Of a stretch of 64,000 bases of DNA, positions 45,659 through 58,970 are shown one piece after another. The notes beneath the pieces were generated by a model. The model ran no database searches and was not told the DNA's origin. It worked only from the letters and a program-made list of their open reading frames with translations. This DNA comes from Microbacterium horticulturae (GTDB lineage Bacteria > Actinomycetota > Actinomycetes > Actinomycetales > Microbacteriaceae). The translations under genes were made by a program, and so were the position numbers. Position 1 is the first letter of the stretch. The number at the start of each line of letters is the position of its first letter. The stretch lies in the NCBI RefSeq assembly GCF_029094505.1, contig NZ_CP119108.1, forward strand, positions 2,108,001 through 2,172,000. Reading direction: 5' to 3'.

Positions 45659-47346
45659 GAGCGCGCGGACTGGAGAAGCTCGCGCGCATGGGTGAGCGCC
45701 GCGTCCGAATCGGCCAGCCCTGACAGCAGACGGGCCATTTCGGCCTCCCGGTCGGCGCCGTCCAGGCGCCGCACGCTCGAGGCGGTCACGGTGCCGTCGC
45801 CGGCCTTCACGACCGTCAGGTGGTTGCCGGCGAACGCCGCGACCTGGGCGAGGTGCGTCACGGCGATGACCTGCGCGGACTCGGCGAGCCGCGCGAGCCT
45901 ACGCCCCACCTCGATCGCGGCAGCGCCGCCGATGCCGGCATCCACTTCATCGAACACGAACGTCGGAACCGGATCGGTCGCCGCGATCACAACCTCGATC
46001 GCGAGCATGACCCGACTCAGCTCGCCGCCCGATGCGCCGCGCGCCACGGGGCGCAGCTGGGCGCCCGGGTGCGGCGCCAGCAGGATCGCCACCTCATCCC
46101 GCCCGTGCAACGACGCCGAGGTGGGCACGACGGTGACCTCGAGGCGGGCGTCGGGCATGGCCAGCGCATGCAGCTCTTCGGTGACGGCCGCGCCCAGCCG
46201 GGCGGCCGCCTCGACGCGGGCGGCGGTGAGGACGTCCGCGGCGGCGTCGAGGGTGGATGCTGCCGCCTCCCGCTCCGCCGAGAGCCGCTCGATACGGTCG
46301 GTGTCGTCGTCGAGCTCGACGAGCCGCGCCGATCCGGTCTGCAGCAGGTCCATCGCCGCGGCGAGGTCGCCGTGACGACGGATCAGAGCGCCCAGCTGGG
46401 CCCGGCGCTGTTCGACCGCCGCCAGCTCCTGCGGGCCAGATTCATCGAGATCGGCGAGATAGCCGGAGAGCCCTGCGGCCAGGTCGGCAGCGCGGTAGGC
46501 GATGTCGGCGGCCTGCGTGGCGAATTCGGCCAGCTCGGGGTCGCTCTCCCCCGCGCGCTCGAGGACGCGGCGCGCCTCGCCGGTCAGGGCAGCGACGTCC
46601 GGCTGATCGTCTTCGCTCGAGAGCATGGCGTGTGCGGTGGCCGCGGCCACCCGCAGGTCTTCGATGTTCGCCAGGCGCTCGGCGCGCACCGTGAGATCGT
46701 CGTCCTCTCCGGGCTGCGGATCCACCTCTTCGATCTCCGCGATGAGGGCGCGGAGCTCCTCTGCCTCACGGGCGCGCGTGTCGCGCTCGGTCACCAGCGC
46801 CGTCAGCTCGTGGTCGATCTCCTGCCAGGCGCTGAAGGCCTCCTGATATCCGGCCAGAGCCGCGGCGACGGCCTCGCCGCCGAAGCGGTCGAGCGCGTCG
46901 CGCTGGGCGACGGCTGAGCGCAGCCGCAACTGGTCGGACTGACCGTGCATGACGACGAGCTGGTCGGCGATGTCGGCGAGCACACCGGCGGGAGCGCTGC
47001 GGCCGCCGACGGTGGCACGGCTGCGCCCTTCGGCGGTGATGGTGCGCCCCACATAGAGCTCGGCGCGGCCGGCACCCGCCGGCTCGACGTCACCGCCGGC
47101 GTCCCGCGCGCGCTCGGCCACCGGTCCGTCGTCGTCGACGAGCCAGACGCCCTCCACCGACGCCTGCGGGGCACCCGCGCGCACCGCGCCGGAGTCGGCC
47201 CGTCGGCCGAGCAGCAGGCTCAAGCCGCTGACGACCATCGTCTTGCCCGCGCCGGTCTCCCCCGTGATCGCGGTGAAGCCGGGGCCGAGCGGCAGCGTCG
47301 CTTGCGCGATGACGCCGAGATCACGCAGTCGCATCTCCTCGATCAC
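45655..47346 (-). CDS. recN: DNA repair protein RecN
   Basis: SMC-like ATPase for double-strand break repair, 563 residues. Walker A GETGAGKTMVVSGL, a long coiled-coil arm region (about residues 150-350), the signature ASGGELSRVMLAIEV, Walker B FVFDEVDAGIGG and the H-loop VIAVTHLAQVAAF are intact. The GTG overlaps nadK in GTGA. tlyA-nadK-recN order is conserved in Actinobacteria (Rv1694-Rv1696). Confidence 0.96.
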   Translation of the reverse strand: MIEEMRLRDLGVIAQATLPLGPGFTAITGETGAGKTMVVSGLSLLLGRRADSGAVRAGAPQASVEGVWLVDDDGPVAERARDAGGDVEPAGAGRAELYVGRTITAEGRSRATVGGRSAPAGVLADIADQLVVMHGQSDQLRLRSAVAQRDALDRFGGEAVAAALAGYQEAFSAWQEIDHELTALVTERDTRAREAEELRALIAEIEEVDPQPGEDDDLTVRAERLANIEDLRVAAATAHAMLSSEDDQPDVAALTGEARRVLERAGESDPELAEFATQAADIAYRAADLAAGLSGYLADLDESGPQELAAVEQRRAQLGALIRRHGDLAAAMDLLQTGSARLVELDDDTDRIERLSAEREAAASTLDAAADVLTAARVEAAARLGAAVTEELHALAMPDARLEVTVVPTSASLHGRDEVAILLAPHPGAQLRPVARGASGGELSRVMLAIEVVIAATDPVPTFVFDEVDAGIGGAAAIEVGRRLARLAESAQVIAVTHLAQVAAFAGNHLTVVKAGDGTVTASSVRRLDGADREAEMARLLSGLADSDAALTHARELLQSARS

Positions 47347-48305
47347 GCCGCGGCTCCCCCGCCCGATGACGTGGCCGGCCCGGCGCCTCGACCGTCTCCG
47401 TTGCCGCGCCATCCCTCCACCGGCAGGCGGAACTTCCGCACGAGCCGGTCGGTGAACGCCGCCGGGTGCAGGCGCGCCAGGCGCACCGGCTCGTCTGCCC
47501 GACGGACCACGACGCGCGCGCCCGGCGGCAGGTCGTGCGAACGGCGTCCGTCGCACCAGAGCACGCCGACGCCGTTCGTGCGCTCGAGCACCTCGATCGC
47601 CACAGAGGCCTCCGGGCCGACCACGAGCGGCTTCGCGAACAGCGCGTGCGCCGACAGCGGCACCACCGAGATGGCCTCCACCGTCGGCCAGATCACCGGC
47701 CCGCCGGCCGAGAAGTTGTAGGCGGTCGAGCCCGTGGGCGTCGAGACGACCATGCCGTCGCACCCGAACGTCGAAAGCGGTCGGCCGTCGATTTCGACGA
47801 CGACCTCCAGCATCCGTTCCCGGCTCGCCTTCTCGACCGTCGCCTCGTTCAGCGCCCAGGTCGAGTAGATCACCTGGCCCGCGGCATCCTTCACCCGAAC
47901 CGACAGGGTCATGCGCTCCTCGACGCGATAGTCGCGCGCGATGACACGGCGCATCGCGTCATCCATGTCATCGCGCTCGATCTCCGCGAGGAAGCCGACG
48001 TGCCCCATGTTGATGCCGAGGATCGGGGCGGACCCGCCGCGCACGAGCTCCGCAGCCCGCAGGATCGTCCCGTCGCCGCCGAGAACGACGGCCAATTCGA
48101 TGTCGTGGACGGTCACGTCGGTGCCGAGTGCCGCCGTCGCGCCGAACGCACTGCGCCGTGAGGCGAGCTCCTCCCGGTCTTCGGCGGCGAGCACCGGTCG
48201 CGCGCCCGCGTCGTGCAGTGCCCGGATGACCCGGGCTGCCGCCTCGACGGTGTCGTCGCGCAGGGCGTGCGCGACGACGAGGATGCTGCGCTGCTCGTCG
48301 CTCAT
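47343..48305 (-). CDS. nadK: NAD kinase
   Basis: Makes NADP from NAD. The conserved GGDGTILRAAEL motif, NMGHVGFLAE, CDGMVVSTPTGSTAYNFSAGGPV and the C-terminal barrel are present; about 320 residues. The ATG overlaps tlyA in ATGA and the stop overlaps recN in GTGA. Confidence 0.96.
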   Translation of the reverse strand: MSDEQRSILVVAHALRDDTVEAAARVIRALHDAGARPVLAAEDREELASRRSAFGATAALGTDVTVHDIELAVVLGGDGTILRAAELVRGGSAPILGINMGHVGFLAEIERDDMDDAMRRVIARDYRVEERMTLSVRVKDAAGQVIYSTWALNEATVEKASRERMLEVVVEIDGRPLSTFGCDGMVVSTPTGSTAYNFSAGGPVIWPTVEAISVVPLSAHALFAKPLVVGPEASVAIEVLERTNGVGVLWCDGRRSHDLPPGARVVVRRADEPVRLARLHPAAFTDRLVRKFRLPVEGWRGNGDGRGAGPATSSGGGAAA

Positions 48306-49102
48306 GAGCCCCCTGTCAGTTCGTCCACGGTGTTCCTCCATTCTGACGGATCGGCACCCGATCCCGGACGGAGATGCACCACGTATTCGCGGTTCCCGTG
48401 CGTCCCCAGGATCGGCGACGCAATGAGACCGTGCGTGACCAGGCCCGCATCCCATGCCGACCACAGCACCTGGGCGATGGCATCAGCGCGCGCGATCGGA
48501 TTGCTCACGAGGCCGCCTTTGACAGCCGTGCGCCCGACTTCGAACTGTGGCTTGATGAGCAGCACGACGTCGGCGTCGTCGGTGGCGACGTCGCGCACCG
48601 CCGGCAGGACATGCCGCAACGAGATGAACGAGAGATCGCCGGTCACCAGCCCGGGCTGTGCCGCGATGCCCGCGGCCTCGCTCAGCGTCGCGCGCGTCAT
48701 GTACCGCACGTTGAATCCCTCGACGGCGATGACCTCGCGATCGGCGGCGATCTCGGCCACGAGCTGATCGTGGCCGACATCGACGGCGATCACGGGGCTT
48801 GCGCCGCGCTCGCGCAGCACCTGCGTGAAGCCGCCCGTCGAGGCGCCCATGTCGAGGGCGACGCGTCCGGAAGTCTTCACCGCGAACGCGTCGAGTCCGG
48901 CGATCAGCTTGTGGGCTGCGCGGCTCACGTAATGGTCGGGTGCGGCAACGGTGAGTTCCACCTCATCGCCGACCGGCGTCGACGGCTTGTGCGCGGCACA
49001 GCCGTCGACCTTCACGGCGCCCTGCGCGATGAGGGTCTGTGCGTGCGTGCGCGAGCGCGCGAGGCCGCGCGCGGCAAGGGCCCGATCGAGACGCTGCGTC
49101 AT
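48302..49102 (-). CDS. tlyA: TlyA-type 2'-O-methyltransferase of 16S/23S rRNA
   Basis: 266 residues. An S4 RNA-binding domain (residues 1-60) precedes an FtsJ-like methyltransferase with ALDMGASTGGFTQVL (SAM site), VTGDLSFISL and VVLLIKPQFEVG, giving the K-D-K-type catalytic layout. TlyA methylates C1409 (16S) and C1920 (23S) and sets capreomycin sensitivity in mycobacteria. Lies upstream of nadK and overlaps the preceding 49-residue gene. Confidence 0.95.
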   Translation of the reverse strand: MTQRLDRALAARGLARSRTHAQTLIAQGAVKVDGCAAHKPSTPVGDEVELTVAAPDHYVSRAAHKLIAGLDAFAVKTSGRVALDMGASTGGFTQVLRERGASPVIAVDVGHDQLVAEIAADREVIAVEGFNVRYMTRATLSEAAGIAAQPGLVTGDLSFISLRHVLPAVRDVATDDADVVLLIKPQFEVGRTAVKGGLVSNPIARADAIAQVLWSAWDAGLVTHGLIASPILGTHGNREYVVHLRPGSGADPSEWRNTVDELTGGS

Positions 49103-49248
49103 GCCGAGCGCGGGCCTGCCGGTCCCGCGTCGAGCTCGCGGGCCAGGGCGTCGTGCAACTGGGCATAGGCATCGGCGCGCTCCGACAGCGGCTGTTCCTC
49201 GATCACTCGCAGCCTGCTGATCAGCTCGTCCCGTTCGCCCGGTTCCAT
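49099..49248 (-). CDS. 49-residue protein ahead of tlyA
   Basis: Charged, helical small protein (MEPGERDELISRLRVIE) that ends in a Gly/Pro-rich tail. It overlaps tlyA in ATGA, and the M. tuberculosis cluster has a similar small gene (Rv1693) in this place. I use the ATG at 49248 because TACCAT (49256-49261) is 7 nt upstream; the ATG at 49257 overlaps that box. Function unknown, coupling to TlyA expression likely. Confidence 0.75.
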   Translation of the reverse strand: MEPGERDELISRLRVIEEQPLSERADAYAQLHDALARELDAGPAGPRSA

Positions 49249-49255
49249 GGTGCCC

Positions 49256-49261
49256 ATGGTA
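49256..49261 (-). promoter_or_regulatory. -10 box of the tlyA-nadK-recN unit
   Basis: TACCAT on the minus strand ends 7 nt before the ATG at 49248, suggesting a leaderless transcript for the small gene and the following tlyA, nadK and recN. Confidence 0.5.
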
Positions 49262-49279
49262 GACCGAACCGCCTTCCGA

Positions 49280-50323
49280 TCAGGGACGGAAGAACGGGTC
49301 GGCGTACAGCGCCTCTTCGACGCGGAAGCCGAAGATCGCACGCCCCGAGTTCCATACCGCTGCCGCTGCCGCCCGCACGAGATCGATCGGACGGGTTCCG
49401 GCAGCCACCAGACGCAGATCGGCGCCGTCGATGCGCACGATCGCATCGCCGACCCGGGTCGTGCCGCCGTCCGTCTGCGTGGCGGGGTACGGCTCGAAGA
49501 GCTCGCGCAGGTCTCCGACGATGAACGTCGGCCGACTCGACGCCGGCGCCGCGAGTACGTGGCGCGGCCGGTCCACGCCGGTGAGCACGAGAACCGATGG
49601 GATGTCGGCGGCATGGGCACCCGCGATGTCGGTGTCGAGTCGGTCGCCGATGAAGAGGGGATGCTGTGCCCCGAACCGAGCGACGGCCTCATGGTAGATC
49701 GGCGGCTCGGGCTTGCCGGCCACGGTCGCCAGTCGTCCCACGGCCGTGTGCACAGCCGAGACGAGCGTGCCGTTGCCCGGCGCCATGCCGCGGGCCTGCG
49801 GGATGGTCCAGTCGGTGTTCGTGGCGATCCAGGGGATGCCGCCCTCGTCCTCCGGCAGCTTCAGGGCGAAAGCGGCCTCGGCAAGGTCGGTCCACGCGAT
49901 GTCGGGTGAGAACCCCTGCAGCACCGCTGCCGGGGCGTCGTCGGCACTGCGCGTGACCGTGTACCCCGCCCGTTCCACCTCGCTCACCAGGCCTTCGCCC
50001 CCGACGACGAGGATCATCGCGGGTGCCGGTATCTGCGTGCGCAACAGCCGCACCGCTGCCTGGGGGCTGGTGACGACGTCTTCGGGCGTCGTGCGATCAA
50101 GGCCCAGTTCCCGCAGGTGTGCGGCGACGTGGGCGTCGGTGCGCGACGCGTTGTTCGTGATGTAGCCGAGGCGGGCGCCGCCCGCGGCCACGCGGGTCAG
50201 GCTCTCGACGGCGTGCGGAAGCGCACCCGACCCGGCATACACGACGCCGTCGAGGTCGGCCAGGACGGTATCGACGCCGTCGAGCGGGGTGGGGGTCTGC
50301 CGGTGTCGCGAGAACAGCCCCAT
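49280..50323 (-). CDS. HAD-IIA family hydrolase (Rv1692-like)
   Basis: 347 residues. HAD motif I is LADLDGVVYAG; motif II lies in GYITNNASRTD; the lysine is in VAGKPEPPIYH; motif IV is FIGDRLDTDIAGA. The capped subclass IIA includes the glycerol 3-phosphate phosphatase Rv1692 in the same genomic place. About 75 residues follow the core, an extension with the sequence VRIDGADLRLVAAG. Its start codon shares one base with the stop of the repeat protein. Confidence 0.88.
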   Translation of the reverse strand: MGLFSRHRQTPTPLDGVDTVLADLDGVVYAGSGALPHAVESLTRVAAGGARLGYITNNASRTDAHVAAHLRELGLDRTTPEDVVTSPQAAVRLLRTQIPAPAMILVVGGEGLVSEVERAGYTVTRSADDAPAAVLQGFSPDIAWTDLAEAAFALKLPEDEGGIPWIATNTDWTIPQARGMAPGNGTLVSAVHTAVGRLATVAGKPEPPIYHEAVARFGAQHPLFIGDRLDTDIAGAHAADIPSVLVLTGVDRPRHVLAAPASSRPTFIVGDLRELFEPYPATQTDGGTTRVGDAIVRIDGADLRLVAAGTRPIDLVRAAAAAVWNSGRAIFGFRVEEALYADPFFRP

Positions 50324-51792
50324 CAGGCCTCGTCCCCCTCGCGGGGAACGTCCGGTTCTACGGGCGCAGCCTGCTCCTCGGACTCCGCGGATTCTTCCTC
50401 GGTCACGGGCTCGTCGAGCTCCTCGATGAAGACCGTCTCGCTCTCGTCGACGCCGGCGGCCTCGTCGAGCGCCTCCGCTGCCACATCAGCGAACTCCTGC
50501 CAGCGCTCGGCCTCGGACTCACGACCGAGCTCTCCGAGAACGGCGGCGCGAGCCGAGAAGAGAGCGGGACTCCATTCGAAGGCGCGCTCCGGATCCGCCT
50601 CGGGGATCTCCAGTTCTTGAAGCGCGCGCTGTGCGTCACCGAGGTCGAGCCACGCGCCCGACATCGCGATCGCGAGGTTCACCCGCACATCCGTCGGCAG
50701 TGCGGCCCGGTTCACCCCGCGCCCCTCTTCGAGAGCGCGCTCTGGTCGGCCCATTCCCCGTTCGCTGTCGACCATCAGCGCGATCTGGTCATCGCGCCCC
50801 GTCAGACGCCGATATGTGCGCAGCTCGCGCAGCGCGAGCGCGAAATCGCCGATCGCATACGCCGTGATGGCGACCGTCTCACGCGCGACCGGAATGCGAC
50901 CCGCATGACGAGACGCGGCGAGAGCGTGCTCGTGTGCGAGCGCCGTGTCTTCATCGATCAGCCGAGCGGCCATCGCCAGGTGGCGGGCAACCCGCTCGGC
51001 ATTCTCCTTGGTCAATGTCTTCAGCTCGTTGCGCGCGGCGGGGTGCAGATCGCGGGGAGTGATGTCCTCCGGCAGCCGAGGATCGAGCGGCCGGTCCGCG
51101 CGCTCGCTCTGCGGCGGACGCGTGGTGCGACGGTCATCGCGGCCCTCGACCCGACCATGGCCGCCCCGGTCGCCATACGGCTTCCGATCAGAACGGTCAC
51201 CGTACGGCTTCCGATCAGAGCGATCACCATACGGCTTCCGATCAGAGCGATCACCATACGGCTTCCGGTCACCACGATCCGCATCGGGCTTCCGCTCACC
51301 ACGGTCGCCATACGGCCTACGGTCCGAACGGTCACCGTACGACTTCCGATCAGTGCGATCACCGTACGGCTTCCGGTCACCACGATCCACATACGGCTTA
51401 CGATCTCCCCGGTCACCATACGGCTTCCGATCAGAACGGTCACCATACGGCTTCCGATCAGAACGGTCACCATACGGCTTCCGATCAGAACGGTCACCAT
51501 ACGGCTTCCGATCAGAACGGTCACCATACGGCTTCCGATCAGAGCGATCACCATACGGCTTCCGATCAGAGCGATCACCATACGGCTTCCGATCAGAACG
51601 GTCACCATAGGGCTTACGGTCCCCGCGATCGCCAGAAGGCCTTTGGTCTCCGCGGCCCGCGTCGCGGCTGCGGTCCGAGGAACGCCCGTGCTGCTCTCCG
51701 CGCGCGCTGTACTTCTTATGTTCCGATCGCTGCGCGGGGCGACGCTGTTCGCCATCGCCGGCGCTCTTCGCGCGCTCTTCGTCTTCAGCCAC
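50323..51792 (-). CDS. TPR-like protein with an N-terminal 9-residue repeat region
   Basis: 489 residues. Residues about 52-204 are 17 units of a 9-residue repeat, consensus DRSDRKPYG, with net positive charge and regularly spaced Arg and Tyr. Residues about 225-440 are helical and alanine-rich (YAIGDFALALRELRTYRR, DLGDAQRALQELEIPE), consistent with tetratricopeptide repeats as in Rv1691. The tail is acidic. GTG start with GAGG upstream. The repeat part is probably disordered and could bind RNA; it follows the rRNA operon. Confidence 0.8.
   Translation of the reverse strand: MAEDEERAKSAGDGEQRRPAQRSEHKKYSARGEQHGRSSDRSRDAGRGDQRPSGDRGDRKPYGDRSDRKPYGDRSDRKPYGDRSDRKPYGDRSDRKPYGDRSDRKPYGDRSDRKPYGDRSDRKPYGDRGDRKPYVDRGDRKPYGDRTDRKSYGDRSDRRPYGDRGERKPDADRGDRKPYGDRSDRKPYGDRSDRKPYGDRSDRKPYGDRGGHGRVEGRDDRRTTRPPQSERADRPLDPRLPEDITPRDLHPAARNELKTLTKENAERVARHLAMAARLIDEDTALAHEHALAASRHAGRIPVARETVAITAYAIGDFALALRELRTYRRLTGRDDQIALMVDSERGMGRPERALEEGRGVNRAALPTDVRVNLAIAMSGAWLDLGDAQRALQELEIPEADPERAFEWSPALFSARAAVLGELGRESEAERWQEFADVAAEALDEAAGVDESETVFIEELDEPVTEEESAESEEQAAPVEPDVPREGDEA
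51181..51639 (-). repeat. 17-unit 27-bp tandem repeat inside the TPR-like gene
   Basis: The unit recurs with an exact 27-bp period from 51181 to 51639; CTTCCGATCAGA recurs at 51181, 51208, 51235, 51424, 51451, 51478, 51505, 51532, 51559 and 51586. Seven consecutive units (51424-51612) are nearly identical, so this stretch expanded recently. An 18th, decayed unit precedes it in the coding direction. Copy number should vary among strains. Confidence 0.93.
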
Positions 51793-51821
51793 GTCGATAC
51801 CTCATCTGCTGATTCTGCCGT

Positions 51822-51858
51822 AAAACAGAAATGGCCACCTCAAGGGTGGCCATTTCTG
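51822..51858 (-). terminator. rRNA operon terminator
   Basis: The 14-bp perfect stem CAGAAATGGCCACC/GGTGGCCATTTCTG has a 5-base loop and is followed on the minus strand by TTTTA. It lies just after 5S rRNA. Confidence 0.93.
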
Positions 51859-51865
51859 GAAAAAT

Positions 51866-51984
51866 GTTCGGCGGTGTCCTACTCTCCCACAGGGTCCCCC
51901 CTGCAGTACCATCGGCGCTGAGAAGCTTAGCTTCCGGGTTCGGAATGTGACCGGGCGTTTCCTTCTCGCTATGGCCGCCGAAAC
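51866..51984 (-). rRNA. rrf: 5S ribosomal RNA
   Basis: On the minus strand the gene begins GTTTCGGCGGCCATAGCG and ends ACACCGCCGAAC, which pair as helix I. It has the loop regions CGCCCGGTCACATTCCGAAC and CAGCGCCGATGG. Ends are estimated to within a few bases. Confidence 0.93.
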
Positions 51985-52017
51985 TCTATGGATATGTCAA
52001 TCTGTTCTCGACCGCAC

Positions 52018-52040
52018 ATCGAGAACCACAAAGTGGACGC
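52018..52040 (-). other. Downstream arm of the pre-23S processing stem
   Basis: GAGAAC (52021-52026) and AGTGGACGC (52032-52040) are complementary to the arm at 55244-55263 in the 16S-23S spacer. Together they would enclose 23S rRNA as an RNase III-type stem in the primary transcript. Confidence 0.55.
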
Positions 52041-52074
52041 AAACATCATCGCAGGATCGATGAAAGTGTTATCA

Positions 52075-57084
<5,010 letters not shown>

Positions 57085-57240
57085 AACGAAAGCCACAACA
57101 CCACCGGGAAAACGGCAGACATCGCAGCGAGTTCAATCATGACCAAAAACGAATGTCACTGACATCCATAAAATTGATCCAAAGGAATTCTCAACCACCA
57201 ACCAAAAGGCCGGCAGACGAGGATAATTTGGCATTTGACA
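57085..57240 (-). other. 16S leader (5' transcribed spacer)
   Basis: About 155 nt between the mature 16S 5' end and the processing arm at 57232-57240. The minus-strand CCTTGAGAACTCAACAGCG directly upstream (57252-57270) is the antitermination- or processing-type word common in actinobacterial rRNA leaders. No gene is seen. Confidence 0.6.
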
Positions 57241-57320
57241 AGTGCACGCTGTTGAGTTCTCAAGGATCGGACGCACCCACAACCCGGCCAACCAAGACCA
57301 TCGCACAGGGCAACTTCACA

Positions 57321-57409
57321 ATCATACCCGATCCGAGCGGCTTGTCTCTTCGACACGCCGATCTCTCGATCGGGAGTTCCCATCGTATCACCAACCCGAC
57401 GGCTCTGAA
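57321..57409 (-). promoter_or_regulatory. Tandem rRNA promoters
   Basis: Two sigma-70-type promoters with 16-bp spacers. P1 has TTCAGA (57404-57409) and TACGAT (57382-57387); P2 has GAGACA (57343-57348) and TATGAT (57321-57326). The 16-bp dyad CCGATCTCTCGATCGG (57358-57373) lies between them. Farther upstream are GGCCGAAAGGCC (57456-57467), a GNRA hairpin, and an AT-rich stretch (57490-57506) that could hold another start. Confidence 0.65.
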
Positions 57410-57594
57410 ACCGTGGATCAATGGATGGGAGGTGGTTCGCTGCTTGAGGGGCGGAGGCCTTTCGGCCGCTTCGCTCTTCCCTTTGGGGCGAACAAGTAAT
57501 ACTTTACGCACCGATCGGCGGTTCCAGCCAATCGCGGCTGCACCCCGGGCGTGTCGGGCTGATCACGCGGCAAATCCGTTCCGCGGCCACGGAG

Positions 57595-57600
57595 TAGCAT
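57595..57600 (+). promoter_or_regulatory. -10 box of the CoA-transferase gene
   Basis: TAGCAT ends 6 nt before the ATG at 57607. The promoter region is shared with the divergent rRNA operon, about 190 bp away. Confidence 0.5.
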
Positions 57601-57606
57601 CGGTTC

Positions 57607-58950
57607 ATGCCGCCATCGGAGACCGCACCGGGCAGGCTTCTGCGCGGTATCTGGAACGCACTGGAACGGCCTGAATCCGAGCTCTCCGGCGCGGTCGGCC
57701 CGCGGCATCCCGTCCCCCTTCCCGCGCACACCGACGTTCCGGCCCTCGCCTGGAGCGCCGTCGCCGCCGCGTCTTGCGCCGCTGCGAGCCTCACCGGCAG
57801 GGCGGTCCACACGGTGGACCCCGATCGTGTCGCGGTCGCCTATCGCAGCCGCGTCGAGATCGACGGGGTCGAGCCCGCCATGTTCTCGCCGATGTCGGGC
57901 TTCTTCCGCACCGTTGACGGCTGGGTGCGCACACATGCGAACTATCCGCACCACAGCGCGGCGCTCCGGCTCGGGTTCGGCCTGAGCGAGACGGCGACGC
58001 GCGAGCAGTTCGCCGAGCGCCTCATCGCTCTTCCCACCGACCAGGCCGTCGAGCTCGCGCGTCGCGCGGGCGCTCTGTGCGTACCCGTGCGGACCGAGAA
58101 TCCTCGAGAGGACGAGCGGCTGCGCTCCGCCCCCGTCATCGAGCTGCGTCATCTCGCCGATGCCGAGCCGAGGCCGCTGCCGGGCCGGTCTGCCCACGCT
58201 CCCCTGCGCGGGGTGCGCGTCCTCGATCTCACGCGGGTGATCGCCGGCCCCGTCGGCACACGCACCCTCGCGTTTCTCGGCGCCGACGTCCTGCGGATCG
58301 ACCCACCGCACCTGCCCGAGCTCGAGCCGCAGCACTTCGACACCGGCCACGGCAAGCGGTCGGCGCTCCTCGACCTCGCTTCTCCCGAGGGGCTGCGCCG
58401 GTTCGACGAACTCCTCGCCGACGCCGACGTCGTCGCACTGGGCTACCGTCCCTCGGGTCTCACGCGGCTCGGAATCACTCCGCACGCCCTCGCCCGGCAG
58501 CGACCCGGGCTCATCGTCGCGCAGCACTCGGCCTGGAGCGATCCCGATCGGCGCGGGTTCGACAGTCTTGTCCAGCCTGCGAGCGGCATCGCACTCGTCG
58601 AGGGCACGCCCGAGGCGCCGGGCACCCTGCCGGTCCAGGCGCTCGACCACACGACGGGCTACCTTCTCGCCGCGGGCGTGATGACGGCCCTGGCACGGCG
58701 CAGCGCGGAAGGCGGGTCATGGCTCGTCTCGACATCACTGCGCCGTATCGCGGCGGAACTCCTCGGCCTGCCGCACTCCCCCACGGTTCGCGCCGCCCAA
58801 GCGCCCTCGTGGGAACGACACTCGCAGACGTTCGAGGTCGACGGACGACGCATCACGACCGCGGCACCCGCCATCGCATACCCGGGCGGACCGAGTCGGT
58901 TTCGCGCGCCGCGCCCCTGGGGCGGCGACCGTGCGGAGTGGTCCGCCTGA
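57607..58950 (+). CDS. Class III CoA-transferase (CaiB/BaiF) family protein
   Basis: 447 residues. The second half has the family start PLRGVRVLDLTRVIAGPVGTRTLAFLGADVLRID and HGKRSALLDLASPEG. The first half (GWVRTHANYPHHSAAL, then FAERLIALPTDQAVELARRAGAL) resembles the C-terminal half of ordinary family members, suggesting a permuted or duplicated layout. It would move CoA between carboxylic acids; substrates unknown. The start is fixed by TAGCAT upstream. It diverges from the rRNA operon. Confidence 0.8.
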   Translation: MPPSETAPGRLLRGIWNALERPESELSGAVGPRHPVPLPAHTDVPALAWSAVAAASCAAASLTGRAVHTVDPDRVAVAYRSRVEIDGVEPAMFSPMSGFFRTVDGWVRTHANYPHHSAALRLGFGLSETATREQFAERLIALPTDQAVELARRAGALCVPVRTENPREDERLRSAPVIELRHLADAEPRPLPGRSAHAPLRGVRVLDLTRVIAGPVGTRTLAFLGADVLRIDPPHLPELEPQHFDTGHGKRSALLDLASPEGLRRFDELLADADVVALGYRPSGLTRLGITPHALARQRPGLIVAQHSAWSDPDRRGFDSLVQPASGIALVEGTPEAPGTLPVQALDHTTGYLLAAGVMTALARRSAEGGSWLVSTSLRRIAAELLGLPHSPTVRAAQAPSWERHSQTFEVDGRRITTAAPAIAYPGGPSRFRAPRPWGGDRAEWSA

Positions 58951-58970
58951 GTTGAGGCGACCTGCGGAGT

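Noticed and set aside
43169..46375. A 1068-codon open frame on the plus strand
   Set aside because: Antisense to the DUF2207 and recN genes; arginine- and histidine-rich with no family motif.
51181..51639. CRISPR array
   Set aside because: The units are directly abutting 27-bp coding repeats without unique spacers.
50617..51921. Long open frames on both strands across the 27-bp repeats
   Set aside because: A 27-bp repeat is a multiple of three, so any stop-free frame stays open on both strands. Only the GTG at 51792 has a ribosome site and a structured C-terminus.
57418..58650. A 410-codon open frame on the minus strand
   Set aside because: Antisense to the CoA-transferase gene, which has recognisable motifs and its own promoter.
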